Assembly (NCBI GenBank): GCA_021828055.1
Contig: JAKATH010000014.1
Span: 1 to 38,276, forward strand
Length of the DNA stretch: 38,276 bases
Reading direction: 5' to 3'
Source: Actinomycetes bacterium
GTDB taxonomy: Bacteria > Actinomycetota > Acidimicrobiia > Acidimicrobiales > RAAP-2
The notes under the pieces are model-generated. The model searched no databases. It was not told the origin of the DNA and was given only the letters and a program-made list of their open reading frames with translations. Each line of letters opens with the position of its first letter. Positions within the stretch are counted from its first letter, which is position 1. This document shows positions 32,527 through 38,276 of the stretch, piece after piece. A program made the translations under genes and the position numbers.

Positions 32527-33096
32527 CCGCGTGCCACTCGCCTTGACCAGGGCGCCGGTGGGACGGGCGTGGTGGCCCATGTCGGGTTGGGCGCTCTTGG
32601 ACGCCTCGGGGTGGCGTCGATCCGCTGGAGCAGATGCCAACGAGCACGTCGGTGAGATCCAGGTCGAGATCGAGCGCGTCGTCAGCCACGCCAGCGCCGA
32701 TGTCGTGAAGCAGCTCTTCGACGAGCTGATGGGTCGCATCGAGATCTCGCCCGACAACCACGCCTACCCGTACTTCCGGGTCCCGGACGCGAAGAGGCCT
32801 GTGCAGATCGGGGCCCGGGCCTCTTGCAGGACTGCGGCTCGTATGGGGTCCCATCGGGTGGCGTGTTCGCAAACGCCGAGGGCCTGGGGAGATGGTCGGT
32901 CCGGGCGGGAGTTCCCACGCGATGGCAGGAGGTCCCTCCACAACCCCACGACAGGGGCCGACCAAAGAGGGCGCCGCGGAGTTGGGTGGGTCGTGCCCGG
33001 GACGGGCGCAGGGCACGCCTCCCCCCGCGTTCGGCGGCGCAGTCGTCGCCCTCCGGGCCTGACGTTCGCGGGCAGTCGGCAGGGGACGCCTCGGTA
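32527..33096. other. Region without an intact gene
   Basis: Contains only the possible recombinase remnant (below) and shadow frames. The reading frames past 32850 carry no family resemblance. Confidence 0.4.
32625..32850 (+). pseudogene. Possible C-terminal fragment of a serine recombinase
   Basis: The plus frame VEIERVVSHASADVVKQLFDELMGRIEIS followed by HAYPYFRVPD resembles the coiled-coil and tail end of large serine recombinases, in which a 'V..LF...' helix precedes a 'R.E.....' strand. It has no start codon or catalytic domain. A similar helix-strand pattern occurs in the better-preserved remnant at 37629. This call rests on weak similarity. Confidence 0.35.
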
Positions 33097-33435
33097 CTAC
33101 GGCAGGGCCCTGATGATGCGAGCAAGCTCATCCGGCCGGTAGCCGAAGCGGCGGGCGAAGGCGACGAGCTCCCTCGCCTTTGCCACTACAGCGCCTTGTT
33201 CGGGAGTCCCCGACACCGTGATTCCCCGGCCACGACGGAACTCGAGGAGTCCTTCGTCGCGAAGGATTCTGAGGGCGCGGAGCACGGTGTTGGAGTTCAC
33301 GCCCAACACGGCTGCAAGGTCGCGGGCAGGCGGGAGGCGCTCACCGGGTTCCGCTTCGCCCTCTGCGATTGAGCGCCGGATCTCGGCTGCCACCTGCTCG
33401 TGAAGTGGCAAGCGCTCTGAGAAGTCGACCTTGAC
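33097..33435 (-). CDS. GntR-family transcriptional regulator (YtrA-like)
   Basis: About 112 residues. A winged-helix DNA-binding domain is clear: LPLHEQVAAEIRRSIAEGEAEPGERLPPARDLAAVLGVNSNTVLRAL, then LRDEGLLEFRRGRGITVSG, followed by a short helical tail (ARELVAFARRFGYRPDELARII). There is no large ligand domain, as in the YtrA subgroup. The homologous start would be near VKVDFSERLPLH at 33435, but that codon is GTC; the nearest in-frame candidates are TTG 33498 and an internal TTG. The start is therefore unresolved. It is divergent from, and possibly overlaps, the BNR-repeat protein gene. Confidence 0.75.
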   Translation of the reverse strand, partial: VKVDFSERLPLHEQVAAEIRRSIAEGEAEPGERLPPARDLAAVLGVNSNTVLRALRILRDEGLLEFRRGRGITVSGTPEQGAVVAKARELVAFARRFGYRPDELARIIRALP

Positions 33436-33444
33436 GCGCCGGAA

Positions 33445-34761
33445 GTGGTCGGGCCAGAGGTCCCCGACGTCCTCATACGAGAAGCCCGGCGCCGGCAACG
33501 ACGCCGATGGCTCCTCGGCGCCTTCGCGCTCGCGAGCGTTGGCGGTCTCGTCGCCGGCCTCACGATGTCCACCGGATCGCCTCCTCCTCGGCCCCCGGCG
33601 CCGAAGCACAAGACCCAGCCGCCGACACCCAAGCCGAGCGGGCGAACGGTCACCCAGCCCGTGACCTCTCCGGTGATCGCGGGCGCACCGCGGCTCGTCT
33701 CCATTGCGTTCTTCGATCCGACATCGGGCTACGGCGTCTTCGAGACGGGATCGACACCGGTCTGCAGTGTCGACGTCGCGGCGACCTCGGACGGGGGCGC
33801 CACGTTCGCGCCACCGGTCGCCGTGGCTTCCTGGTGCACAGCTCGACCCAAGGTCGCATTCGACGACCATGGCGACGGGTTCCTCTACAGCTCGACGACC
33901 GACGTCGTCTACCTCACCCACAGCGCTGGACGTACCTGGTCCGCCGAGAAGGAGGCCGGCAAGGTCCTTTCGGTCGAGGCGCTCGGGGCCTCGGTGTGGA
34001 TGCTCACCGTGCGGTGTCCCACGACGCGCCCTTCTTCGACAGCAGCAGTCTGCCGGTTGACAGTGCACCAGTCCACAGACGGAGGACGGAACTGGCGAAC
34101 AAGTGCTTCTCAGCCGAGAAGCACGGCTCCCGTTCCCGGTGCATCCGCAGGATCGGGCGAGCTCATCCGACTGAGCAGGACCGCCGCGTACGTGCTCGGC
34201 GGTCCGAACGATCTCGGGAACGGCGCGCTGTCGACGGTTCCGCTCTGGTACACCGGTGACGGTGGGACGACGTGGACCTCACATGCGCTCTCCTGCGGGA
34301 TGCCGGCGCAAAGCGTCTTCCTGTCGGCCGCCCCGACAGGCACCCTCTGCGGTGCCTGTGCCGGGCAACCTGGCTTGGGGAACGAGATGAAGTCGGTCGT
34401 CGCGTCGACCGATGGGGGGGCGACCTGGTACCACCCCAGAGGATGCAGCCACGCACCTGCACTCGGAACAGTCACGCGCGGCTGGTGCGTCACAGGGTTC
34501 GACGGCGGCTACCTGGGAGGCATCGTCGCCGTCTCGTCGACGACAGTCTTCATCTTCGGGGAGCGGCTGGGTATCGCCAAGATCATCGGCAGCGGGGGCG
34601 CCGCGATGTACAGCACATCTTTGGGCGACGTGATCTTCTTCAGCCCTTCCGTCGGCGTCGCTCTCGGCCTGTCGCCCGATAATTCAGGTCCGGACATGTG
34701 GCACACCGACGACGGCGGAAGCTCGTGGACCTTGGTGACACCGTTCATCCAGAAGTCGTAG
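33445..34761 (+). CDS. Membrane-anchored or secreted BNR/Asp-box repeat protein
   Basis: 438 residues. The N-terminus IREARRRQRRRWLLGAFALASVGGLVAGL is a basic flank and hydrophobic anchor or signal, then a Pro/Lys/Thr linker. The body has repeated Asp-box motifs S/T-x-D-x-G-x-x-W/F: TSDGGATF, STDGGRNW, TGDGGTTW, STDGGATW and TDDGGSSW, with TYPICAL intervening strands, suggesting a propeller like photosynthesis-assembly factor or sialidase-fold proteins. No sialidase catalytic residues are evident, so I do not call it a sialidase. It faces the GntR gene. Thr codon ACA is frequent. Confidence 0.75.
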   Translation: MVGPEVPDVLIREARRRQRRRWLLGAFALASVGGLVAGLTMSTGSPPPRPPAPKHKTQPPTPKPSGRTVTQPVTSPVIAGAPRLVSIAFFDPTSGYGVFETGSTPVCSVDVAATSDGGATFAPPVAVASWCTARPKVAFDDHGDGFLYSSTTDVVYLTHSAGRTWSAEKEAGKVLSVEALGASVWMLTVRCPTTRPSSTAAVCRLTVHQSTDGGRNWRTSASQPRSTAPVPGASAGSGELIRLSRTAAYVLGGPNDLGNGALSTVPLWYTGDGGTTWTSHALSCGMPAQSVFLSAAPTGTLCGACAGQPGLGNEMKSVVASTDGGATWYHPRGCSHAPALGTVTRGWCVTGFDGGYLGGIVAVSSTTVFIFGERLGIAKIIGSGGAAMYSTSLGDVIFFSPSVGVALGLSPDNSGPDMWHTDDGGSSWTLVTPFIQKS

Positions 34762-34843
34762 GGGCATCCCGCGCCCTGCGATCGGCATCAGTGCCACTCC
34801 CCGGGCGCGCCGCACTTCGGGGATGTGCAGAATCGCTGTCGAC

Positions 34844-35176
34844 CTACCCAGTCGCCGTGCGGGTGCTCGGGCTCGGTACTTCCCGGAAGTGGCTGACGCC
34901 TGCCGGCTCGAAGTCGCCATGGAGCACCGCCGCGTCGAGATCCAAGCCGCTGGGCCAGGTGACCATCCGGCTCTCGGCGTCCACCCGCACCTGGGCGAAG
35001 TAGTCAGGGTCGTCGAGCGGCGCAAAGACCGTTCCGCTGTTCGATCCGGGTCCGCTGTTCGATCCGGGCACGAACTCGAGCTCGCGGACGAGCCCGTCGT
35101 CGAAGGTGAGCCGCATCACGTGCGCGCGAGGGACCTCAACCTTCTCGACCTGGGGGATCCGGTAGTTGGAGTTCAT
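34844..35176 (-). CDS. DUF2442 protein, probable antitoxin-like partner
   Basis: 110 residues. IPQVEKVEVPRAHVMRLTFDDGLVRELEF and PLDDPDYFAQVRVDAESRMVTWPSGLDLDA are characteristic of DUF2442, a small family often paired with DUF4160. ATG 35176 overlaps the DUF4160 stop (ATGA), so translation is coupled. An 18-bp duplication in the gene adds a second GPGSNS unit in a loop between the two halves (35037-35071). Toxin-antitoxin function for the pair is a published-style prediction rather than something the sequence proves. Confidence 0.82.
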   Translation of the reverse strand: MNSNYRIPQVEKVEVPRAHVMRLTFDDGLVRELEFVPGSNSGPGSNSGTVFAPLDDPDYFAQVRVDAESRMVTWPSGLDLDAAVLHGDFEPAGVSHFREVPSPSTRTATG

Positions 35177-35433
35177 GGCAACGGCTCGATGGTACCGGGA
35201 GCGTGGTTGGCCTTGGCCCTCACCCAGGCCTCCTCCAGATCGCCGTGATGCAGGCGGTGCCACGTGCGGACGAGGCGCAGCGCCCATCCGGGGAGCGAAC
35301 CTTGGAGCACGGACGCGTCGGCGATGACGATCCATGCCTCGTGCTCGCCGGAGGTGGCGTGGTAGTGCGGAGGATTGTGATCGTCCCAGTAGATGCAGAC
35401 GGCGCGCCCGTAGGAGTACGACAGCCGCGGCAC
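35173..35433 (-). CDS. DUF4160 protein, probable toxin-like partner
   Basis: 86 residues. MPRLSYSYGRAVCIYWDDHNPPHYHATSG (read in part) carries the family's conserved HxPPHxH signature, followed by EAWIVIADASVLQGSLP and a helical tail. It is the first gene of the two-gene operon with DUF2442. The start GTG 35433 is supported by TAGCGT 6 nt upstream, so the operon would be leaderless. A toxin-antitoxin role is inferred from the known pairing of the two families. Confidence 0.82.
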   Translation of the reverse strand: MPRLSYSYGRAVCIYWDDHNPPHYHATSGEHEAWIVIADASVLQGSLPGWALRLVRTWHRLHHGDLEEAWVRAKANHAPGTIEPLP

Positions 35434-35439
35434 GACCGC

Positions 35440-35445
35440 ACGCTA
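35440..35445 (-). promoter_or_regulatory. -10 box of the DUF4160-DUF2442 operon
   Basis: TAGCGT on the minus strand, 6 nt, then GTG at 35433. Confidence 0.5.
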
Positions 35446-35896
35446 CGCCGAGCCTGTGACGGTTGACCGTGGCGCCGCGGCCACTCGGACGTGCCCCCTG
35501 CCGACGAGTTCGCGGGTCCCATTACCGCGGCGCGCCCTGCCCTTGATGTGCCGGAGCGGGCGAGGTACTTCAGTTGCGAGTCCCTCTTCGCTTCGGCGTG
35601 CTTGCTGACCCTTCGCGGGTGGGGGAGACCCCTGGCAGGATCGCAGACATCTGGACGTCGAACGGCAAGACGTCCACACCGAGCTCGAGCGCGAGCCCGA
35701 GCAGCTCGGTGAGCGTGAGGAGGAGAAAGGGCAAGCAGAAGGCCAAGGTCCCCGGGGTCGGTCCCGACGGCCGCAACGTCTCCACCAAGGACCAGGACGC
35801 CCGCGACGGCCACCGGACGGGCAACAGCAGCCGTCCGGGTGGTGATGACCGCCACCGACGAGATCGAGGGATGACCGGGCCGATCTCGCGCTTGGA
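35446..35896. other. Intergenic, no confident gene
   Basis: Several overlapping frames exist, including a minus-strand 84-codon ORF (35570-35824) with a hydrophobic stretch, but none resembles a known family and codon use does not favour one frame. Confidence 0.4.
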
Positions 35897-36520
35897 TTAT
35901 CGCTGTGGATGGATCGTCTCGCCGCGGGCGAGCATGGCCACGAACTGCTCGATCCGGCGTTGACGCGTCTCAGCACGCTTGGCGGTGGTCACCCGGTAGA
36001 GGACGGAATAGCGATTGGCGCTGCCCAAGCGTTCGAAGATCGCTTTCGCCCGCGGGGTCGCCTCCAGCGCGGCGGCAAGGTCCGACGGAACCTCCATGGT
36101 CGCCTGGCCTGCATACGCACGGTCCCAACGGCCGTCTGCCTTGGCCTGCTCCACTGCAAAGAGACCAGTTCGATGCATCCGACCCTCTTCGATCAGCCGG
36201 GTGGCGATTGCCACATTCCGTTTCGACCAAGCGCCACCCGACCGTCGCGGAGTGAACCTTCGCCGGAAAGTGCGCTCGTCGCCCTTCGCGAGCTGCCCGT
36301 CCACCCAGCCGTGGCAGATCGCTTCTTCGAGGGCCTCCTCATAGGTCAAGGTGGTCGGATCGGTGGTTCCCTTCTTCGCCAGGACCAGCCAGACACCCTC
36401 GGCCTGTCTGCCCTGATCTCTGAGCCACTCTGACCACGCCCTCGCGTCGGCCACCGTGAGCACAGGGGTCTCGCCGGGCACCACAGTCAATGCGCCCCCG
36501 CAGAGCAGACCCATCCGCAT
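35897..36520 (-). CDS. YdeI/OmpD-associated family protein
   Basis: 207 residues. The family pattern is clear: ADARAWSEWLRDQGRQAEGVWLVLAKKG, LTYEEALEEAICHGWVDGQLAKGDERTFRRRFTPRRSGGAWSKRNV and IEEGRMHRTGLFAVEQAKADGRW (quoted in pieces), ending with KAIFERLGSANRYSVLYRV. Members are small cytoplasmic proteins of uncertain function, sometimes linked to peptide resistance. The ATG 36520 has GAGG about 9 nt upstream, but the family usually starts about 20 residues later, so the N-terminus may be over-long. Confidence 0.88.
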   Translation of the reverse strand: MRMGLLCGGALTVVPGETPVLTVADARAWSEWLRDQGRQAEGVWLVLAKKGTTDPTTLTYEEALEEAICHGWVDGQLAKGDERTFRRRFTPRRSGGAWSKRNVAIATRLIEEGRMHRTGLFAVEQAKADGRWDRAYAGQATMEVPSDLAAALEATPRAKAIFERLGSANRYSVLYRVTTAKRAETRQRRIEQFVAMLARGETIHPQR

Positions 36521-36662
36521 TCGGTCGATCCTCGAACCGCCGCACCCCTACGAAGTCCAACTGTCGAGAGCTCATCCAGTACGCGGCGCAACTCCGCAAC
36601 CTTCAGGCTCGAAGCGGAACGGTGAACGTCGGCTCGCGTGCTCCGGCGCCCGATTGAACCGC

Positions 36663-37031
36663 TCACTCAGGAATCTGCGTGGTGAAGCAGAACGGGTGGC
36701 CCGCGGGATCGAACAACACCCGCCAACGATCAGGAGCCGGCTGGTTGGCCGCCTTGCGAGCCCCGAGGCGCAGCGCCTCTGCCTCCGCCGCCTCCAGGTT
36801 AGACGTGGCCAGGTCGAGGTGGATCTGCTTCGGAACCTCGGCGGCGGGCCAGGTAGGCGGTCGGTAGTCGGCGACCTTGACGGCAGCGATCCAGCCGTTC
36901 CCGGTCTGCACCGCGCAGAACTGATCGCTGCGGAATGCGACTTCCCCGCCGAGCAGCGCCGCCCAGAAGTCGGCGAGCGCGGCCGGGTCGGAACAGTCAA
37001 GCGAAGTGGAGGCGAGACGGGCAACGGCCAT
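36663..37031 (-). CDS. VOC-family (glyoxalase-like) protein
   Basis: 122 residues with the small glyoxalase/bleomycin-resistance-like fold. LASTSLDCSDPAALADFWAALLGGEV starts the first beta-alpha-beta unit, IHLDLATSNLEAAEAEALRLGA the second, with FDPAGHPFCFTT near the end. The first metal ligand position (usually His) appears as Ser/Leu, so it may not bind metal. The ATG 37031 follows TAGGGT by 7 nt, so the track start at 37040, which lies inside the -10 box, is rejected. It is the next leftward gene beyond the YdeI gene, 142 bp away. Confidence 0.85.
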   Translation of the reverse strand: MAVARLASTSLDCSDPAALADFWAALLGGEVAFRSDQFCAVQTGNGWIAAVKVADYRPPTWPAAEVPKQIHLDLATSNLEAAEAEALRLGARKAANQPAPDRWRVLFDPAGHPFCFTTQIPE

Positions 37032-37038
37032 GCCCGTC

Positions 37039-37044
37039 ACCCTA
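37039..37044 (-). promoter_or_regulatory. -10 box of leaderless VOC gene
   Basis: TAGGGT on the minus strand, 7 nt, then ATG at 37031. Confidence 0.55.
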
Positions 37045-37219
37045 CCAACGCGCTCGCCGGACCCACCCCAACTCGGTAGCTGGCGGCGCGTCGCTCGCCC
37101 GGCAAAGAAAAGATCTGAGAAACCGCTTGATGTGATGAAGGAGCGCCTCGCCGCTCCCGCGTGACAGACCTCGGTGCTGAAGCCGGGGTCGGCGCCGGTT
37201 CCAAGGGGTAGCCCGATGG

Positions 37220-37576
37220 CGCGCAGGTCGCAGGAACACCGCGAGGTCCGCCCTCTGTCTGCGCACGAGCCTGAAGCTCCAGGTCTACTTGGTCCTCGCC
37301 AAAGAGGGCGTCAGCGTCCCCATGACCGACCTGTTCGGCATGGCCGGCACGGCCCTGCTGGATGCCGTGTCGTTGAAGCCCGCATACACGGCGCGCGTCG
37401 AGTCGCTCCGGGACCTGATCGAGTCCTTCGACCGCCAGGTTGCGATCTTCGAGCGAGACCTGCGCCGGGAGCTGGCCGGGCACCCCGGCTATCGGGCGAT
37501 CCATGCCAGCCGGCGCTTCTCCTCGGCGACGCGCCTCGCCCTCGTGCGCCAGCGCCGAAGCCCAGCGATCAACTGA
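37220..37576 (+). pseudogene. IS110-family transposase fragment
   Basis: The plus frame reading LRTSLKLQVYLVLAKEGVSV, PMTDLFGMAGTALLDAVSL, YTARVESLRDLIESFDRQVA and PGYRAIHA follows the middle of IS110-type transposases closely. The IPGVG motif that should come next is lost, and the frame ends in unrelated codons at 37576. No N-terminal catalytic DEDD domain is present. The 5' limit is set by the last recognisable similarity. This is a separate, differently oriented remnant from that at 28.3 kb. Confidence 0.7.
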
Positions 37577-37628
37577 CCACGGTCGAGCTGGTCGTCAGGC
37601 CTTGGCGCCACGACAACAAGCACACACG

Positions 37629-38141
37629 ATGGGAGAGCCTGTGTTCAGTACCCTCCGAGCCCTGGAGCTGGGCCCACGGGTTCACCGAACCTTTACGCGG
37701 GAGGAGATGGCCGCGGAGATCGTTGAGCGCCAGCGGGCCGACGCCGCCCAGCGAGAGCTCCTCATCCGGCGGCTGGCCAAGGCCGAGAGCGAGCGGCGAA
37801 AGCTCCTCGACGCCTACTACGCCGGTGCCATCGACGTCGTGACGTTGAAGGGTGAGCAGGCCCGCGTCGCAGCCGACATCGACGCCGCCAAGGACCGCCT
37901 CGGCGACCTCGACGCCTACCTCGGCGAGTGGCAGGAGATCCTGAAGCTGGCGGCCACCTTCGCCACCCGCTGCGCCGACGCCCACGCCAGGGCCACCGAC
38001 CGCACCCGCAAGCTGTTCAACGCCGCAGTCTTCGAGCGCGTCGACGTGAAAGACGGCCGGCTCTGCCACGAGCAGTACCGGCCGCCCTTCGACGACATCT
38101 TCAGCGTGCCCGAGTTCGATACGAAACTCGAGTGGTGTTGA
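37629..38141 (+). pseudogene. C-terminal part of a large serine recombinase
   Basis: 170 codons from ATG 37629. RREELLIRRLAKAESERRKLLDAYY-like coiled coil followed by AGAIDVVTLKGEQARVAADIDAAKDRLGDLDAYLGEWQEIL and TDRTRKLFNAAVFERVDVKDGR corresponds to the coiled-coil and end of large serine recombinases. The N-terminal resolvase and zinc-ribbon domains are absent, so this is most likely a truncated remnant, although the frame itself is intact. It is immediately followed by the left end of an IS110 element. Confidence 0.72.
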
Positions 38142-38172
38142 GTTGTCGCTATTCGAATGGCATGAAGAGGGA

Positions 38173-38226
38173 CCTCCCCCGGTGACAGCGTGTGGTTGTC
38201 ACCGGAAACCCCATCACCAAGGGAGG
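38173..38226 (+). ncRNA. IS110 left-end RNA structure, candidate bridge RNA part
   Basis: CCGGTGACA (38179-38187) and TGTCACCGG (38197-38205) form a perfect 9-bp stem around a 9-nt loop. An outer CCTCCC/GGGAGG stem (38173-38178 with 38221-38226) encloses it plus an unpaired AAACCCCATCACCAA. The right arm of the outer stem is also the ribosome binding site of the transposase. The position matches that of bridge RNAs in IS110 elements (5' non-coding end). Length and boundaries are unknown. Confidence 0.45.
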
Positions 38227-38236
38227 CCACACCACC

Positions 38237-38276
38237 ATGTTGCACGCTGGACTCGATCTATCGCGGCACCGCCTGG
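38237..38276 (+). CDS. IS110-family transposase, 5' end only
   Basis: ATG 38237 opens MLHAGLDLSRHRL, which is the typical IS110 N-terminus; the Asp of GLDLS would be the first catalytic residue of the DEDD/RuvC-like domain. GGGAGG lies 10 nt upstream. The gene runs off the window, so whether the element is intact cannot be judged. Confidence 0.75.
   Translation, partial: MLHAGLDLSRHRL

Noticed and set aside
33445-34761. Sialidase
   Set aside because: Asp-box repeats alone occur in many propeller proteins; no Arg triad or FRIP motif is visible.
35570-35824. 84-residue minus-strand ORF with a hydrophobic stretch
   Set aside because: No family recognised, competing frames on both strands, no promoter or ribosome binding site seen.

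Overview
The window is about 38.3 kb of very GC-rich, gene-dense DNA. GTG starts are frequent and many start codons sit directly behind a TANNNT -10 box. The gene set includes an F420-type luciferase-like oxidoreductase, a group II truncated haemoglobin, YbjQ-domain proteins and actinobacterial small hypotheticals. Together this points to an actinobacterium, most likely in or near the class Acidimicrobiia. That placement is inference from gene style, not from a marker gene. Most of the window looks like ordinary chromosome. The right-hand 10 kb becomes accessory, with recombinase and IS110 debris and a live-looking IS110 start at the very edge.

Layout. 1-3.7 kb: 3' end of an LLM-class oxidoreductase; a leftward RecB-like nuclease / PAP2 phosphatase / DsbA-like group; a rightward small conserved module that runs in frame into an enoyl-CoA hydratase. 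4.1-5.5 kb: a candidate structured leader RNA followed by three small genes and a cold-shock protein. 5.7-11.6 kb: a secreted Cys-repeat propeller-like protein, a minisatellite, a small Cys-motif protein, an S9 peptidase, leftward RNase Z and a GNAT acetyltransferase. 11.6-15.1 kb: a secreted GH25-like / cell-wall-binding-repeat protein, tRNA-Gly(UCC) and a truncated haemoglobin. 15.2-18.4 kb: a leftward, translationally coupled four-gene operon with three double-domain YbjQ paralogues. 18.5-25 kb: a decayed ISAzo13-type transposase, a 14-TM MFS exporter, a coiled-coil / lysozyme-like cell-wall protein with a clear promoter, and an SDR / alpha-hydroxy-acid oxidase pair. 25-28.2 kb: a membrane-anchored IPT/TIG-like protein, a nitroreductase, and a radical SAM/SPASM protein whose CX3CX2C motif lacks the middle cysteine. 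28.2-32.5 kb: an IS110 remnant and a three-gene leftward type IV pilin-like operon. 32.5-38.3 kb: recombinase debris, a GntR regulator, a BNR-repeat protein, a DUF4160-DUF2442 pair, YdeI and VOC proteins, then IS110 and serine-recombinase remnants and an intact IS110 5' end with a strong RNA structure.

Cross-cutting signals. First, at least nine genes share one promoter geometry, TANNNT followed by 6-8 nt (usually 7) and then ATG or GTG. This implies leaderless transcription and lets several starts be corrected. Second, about ten short tandem repeats (minisatellites) lie in gene linkers or at gene edges, one with higher-order structure. Third, several secreted or pilin genes use the Thr codon ACA heavily, unlike cytosolic neighbours. 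No complete defence system, CRISPR array or biosynthetic cluster is visible. The most unusual items are the structured RNA near 4.1 kb, the YbjQ operon, the radical SAM protein with a broken cluster motif, and the IS110 left-end RNA.
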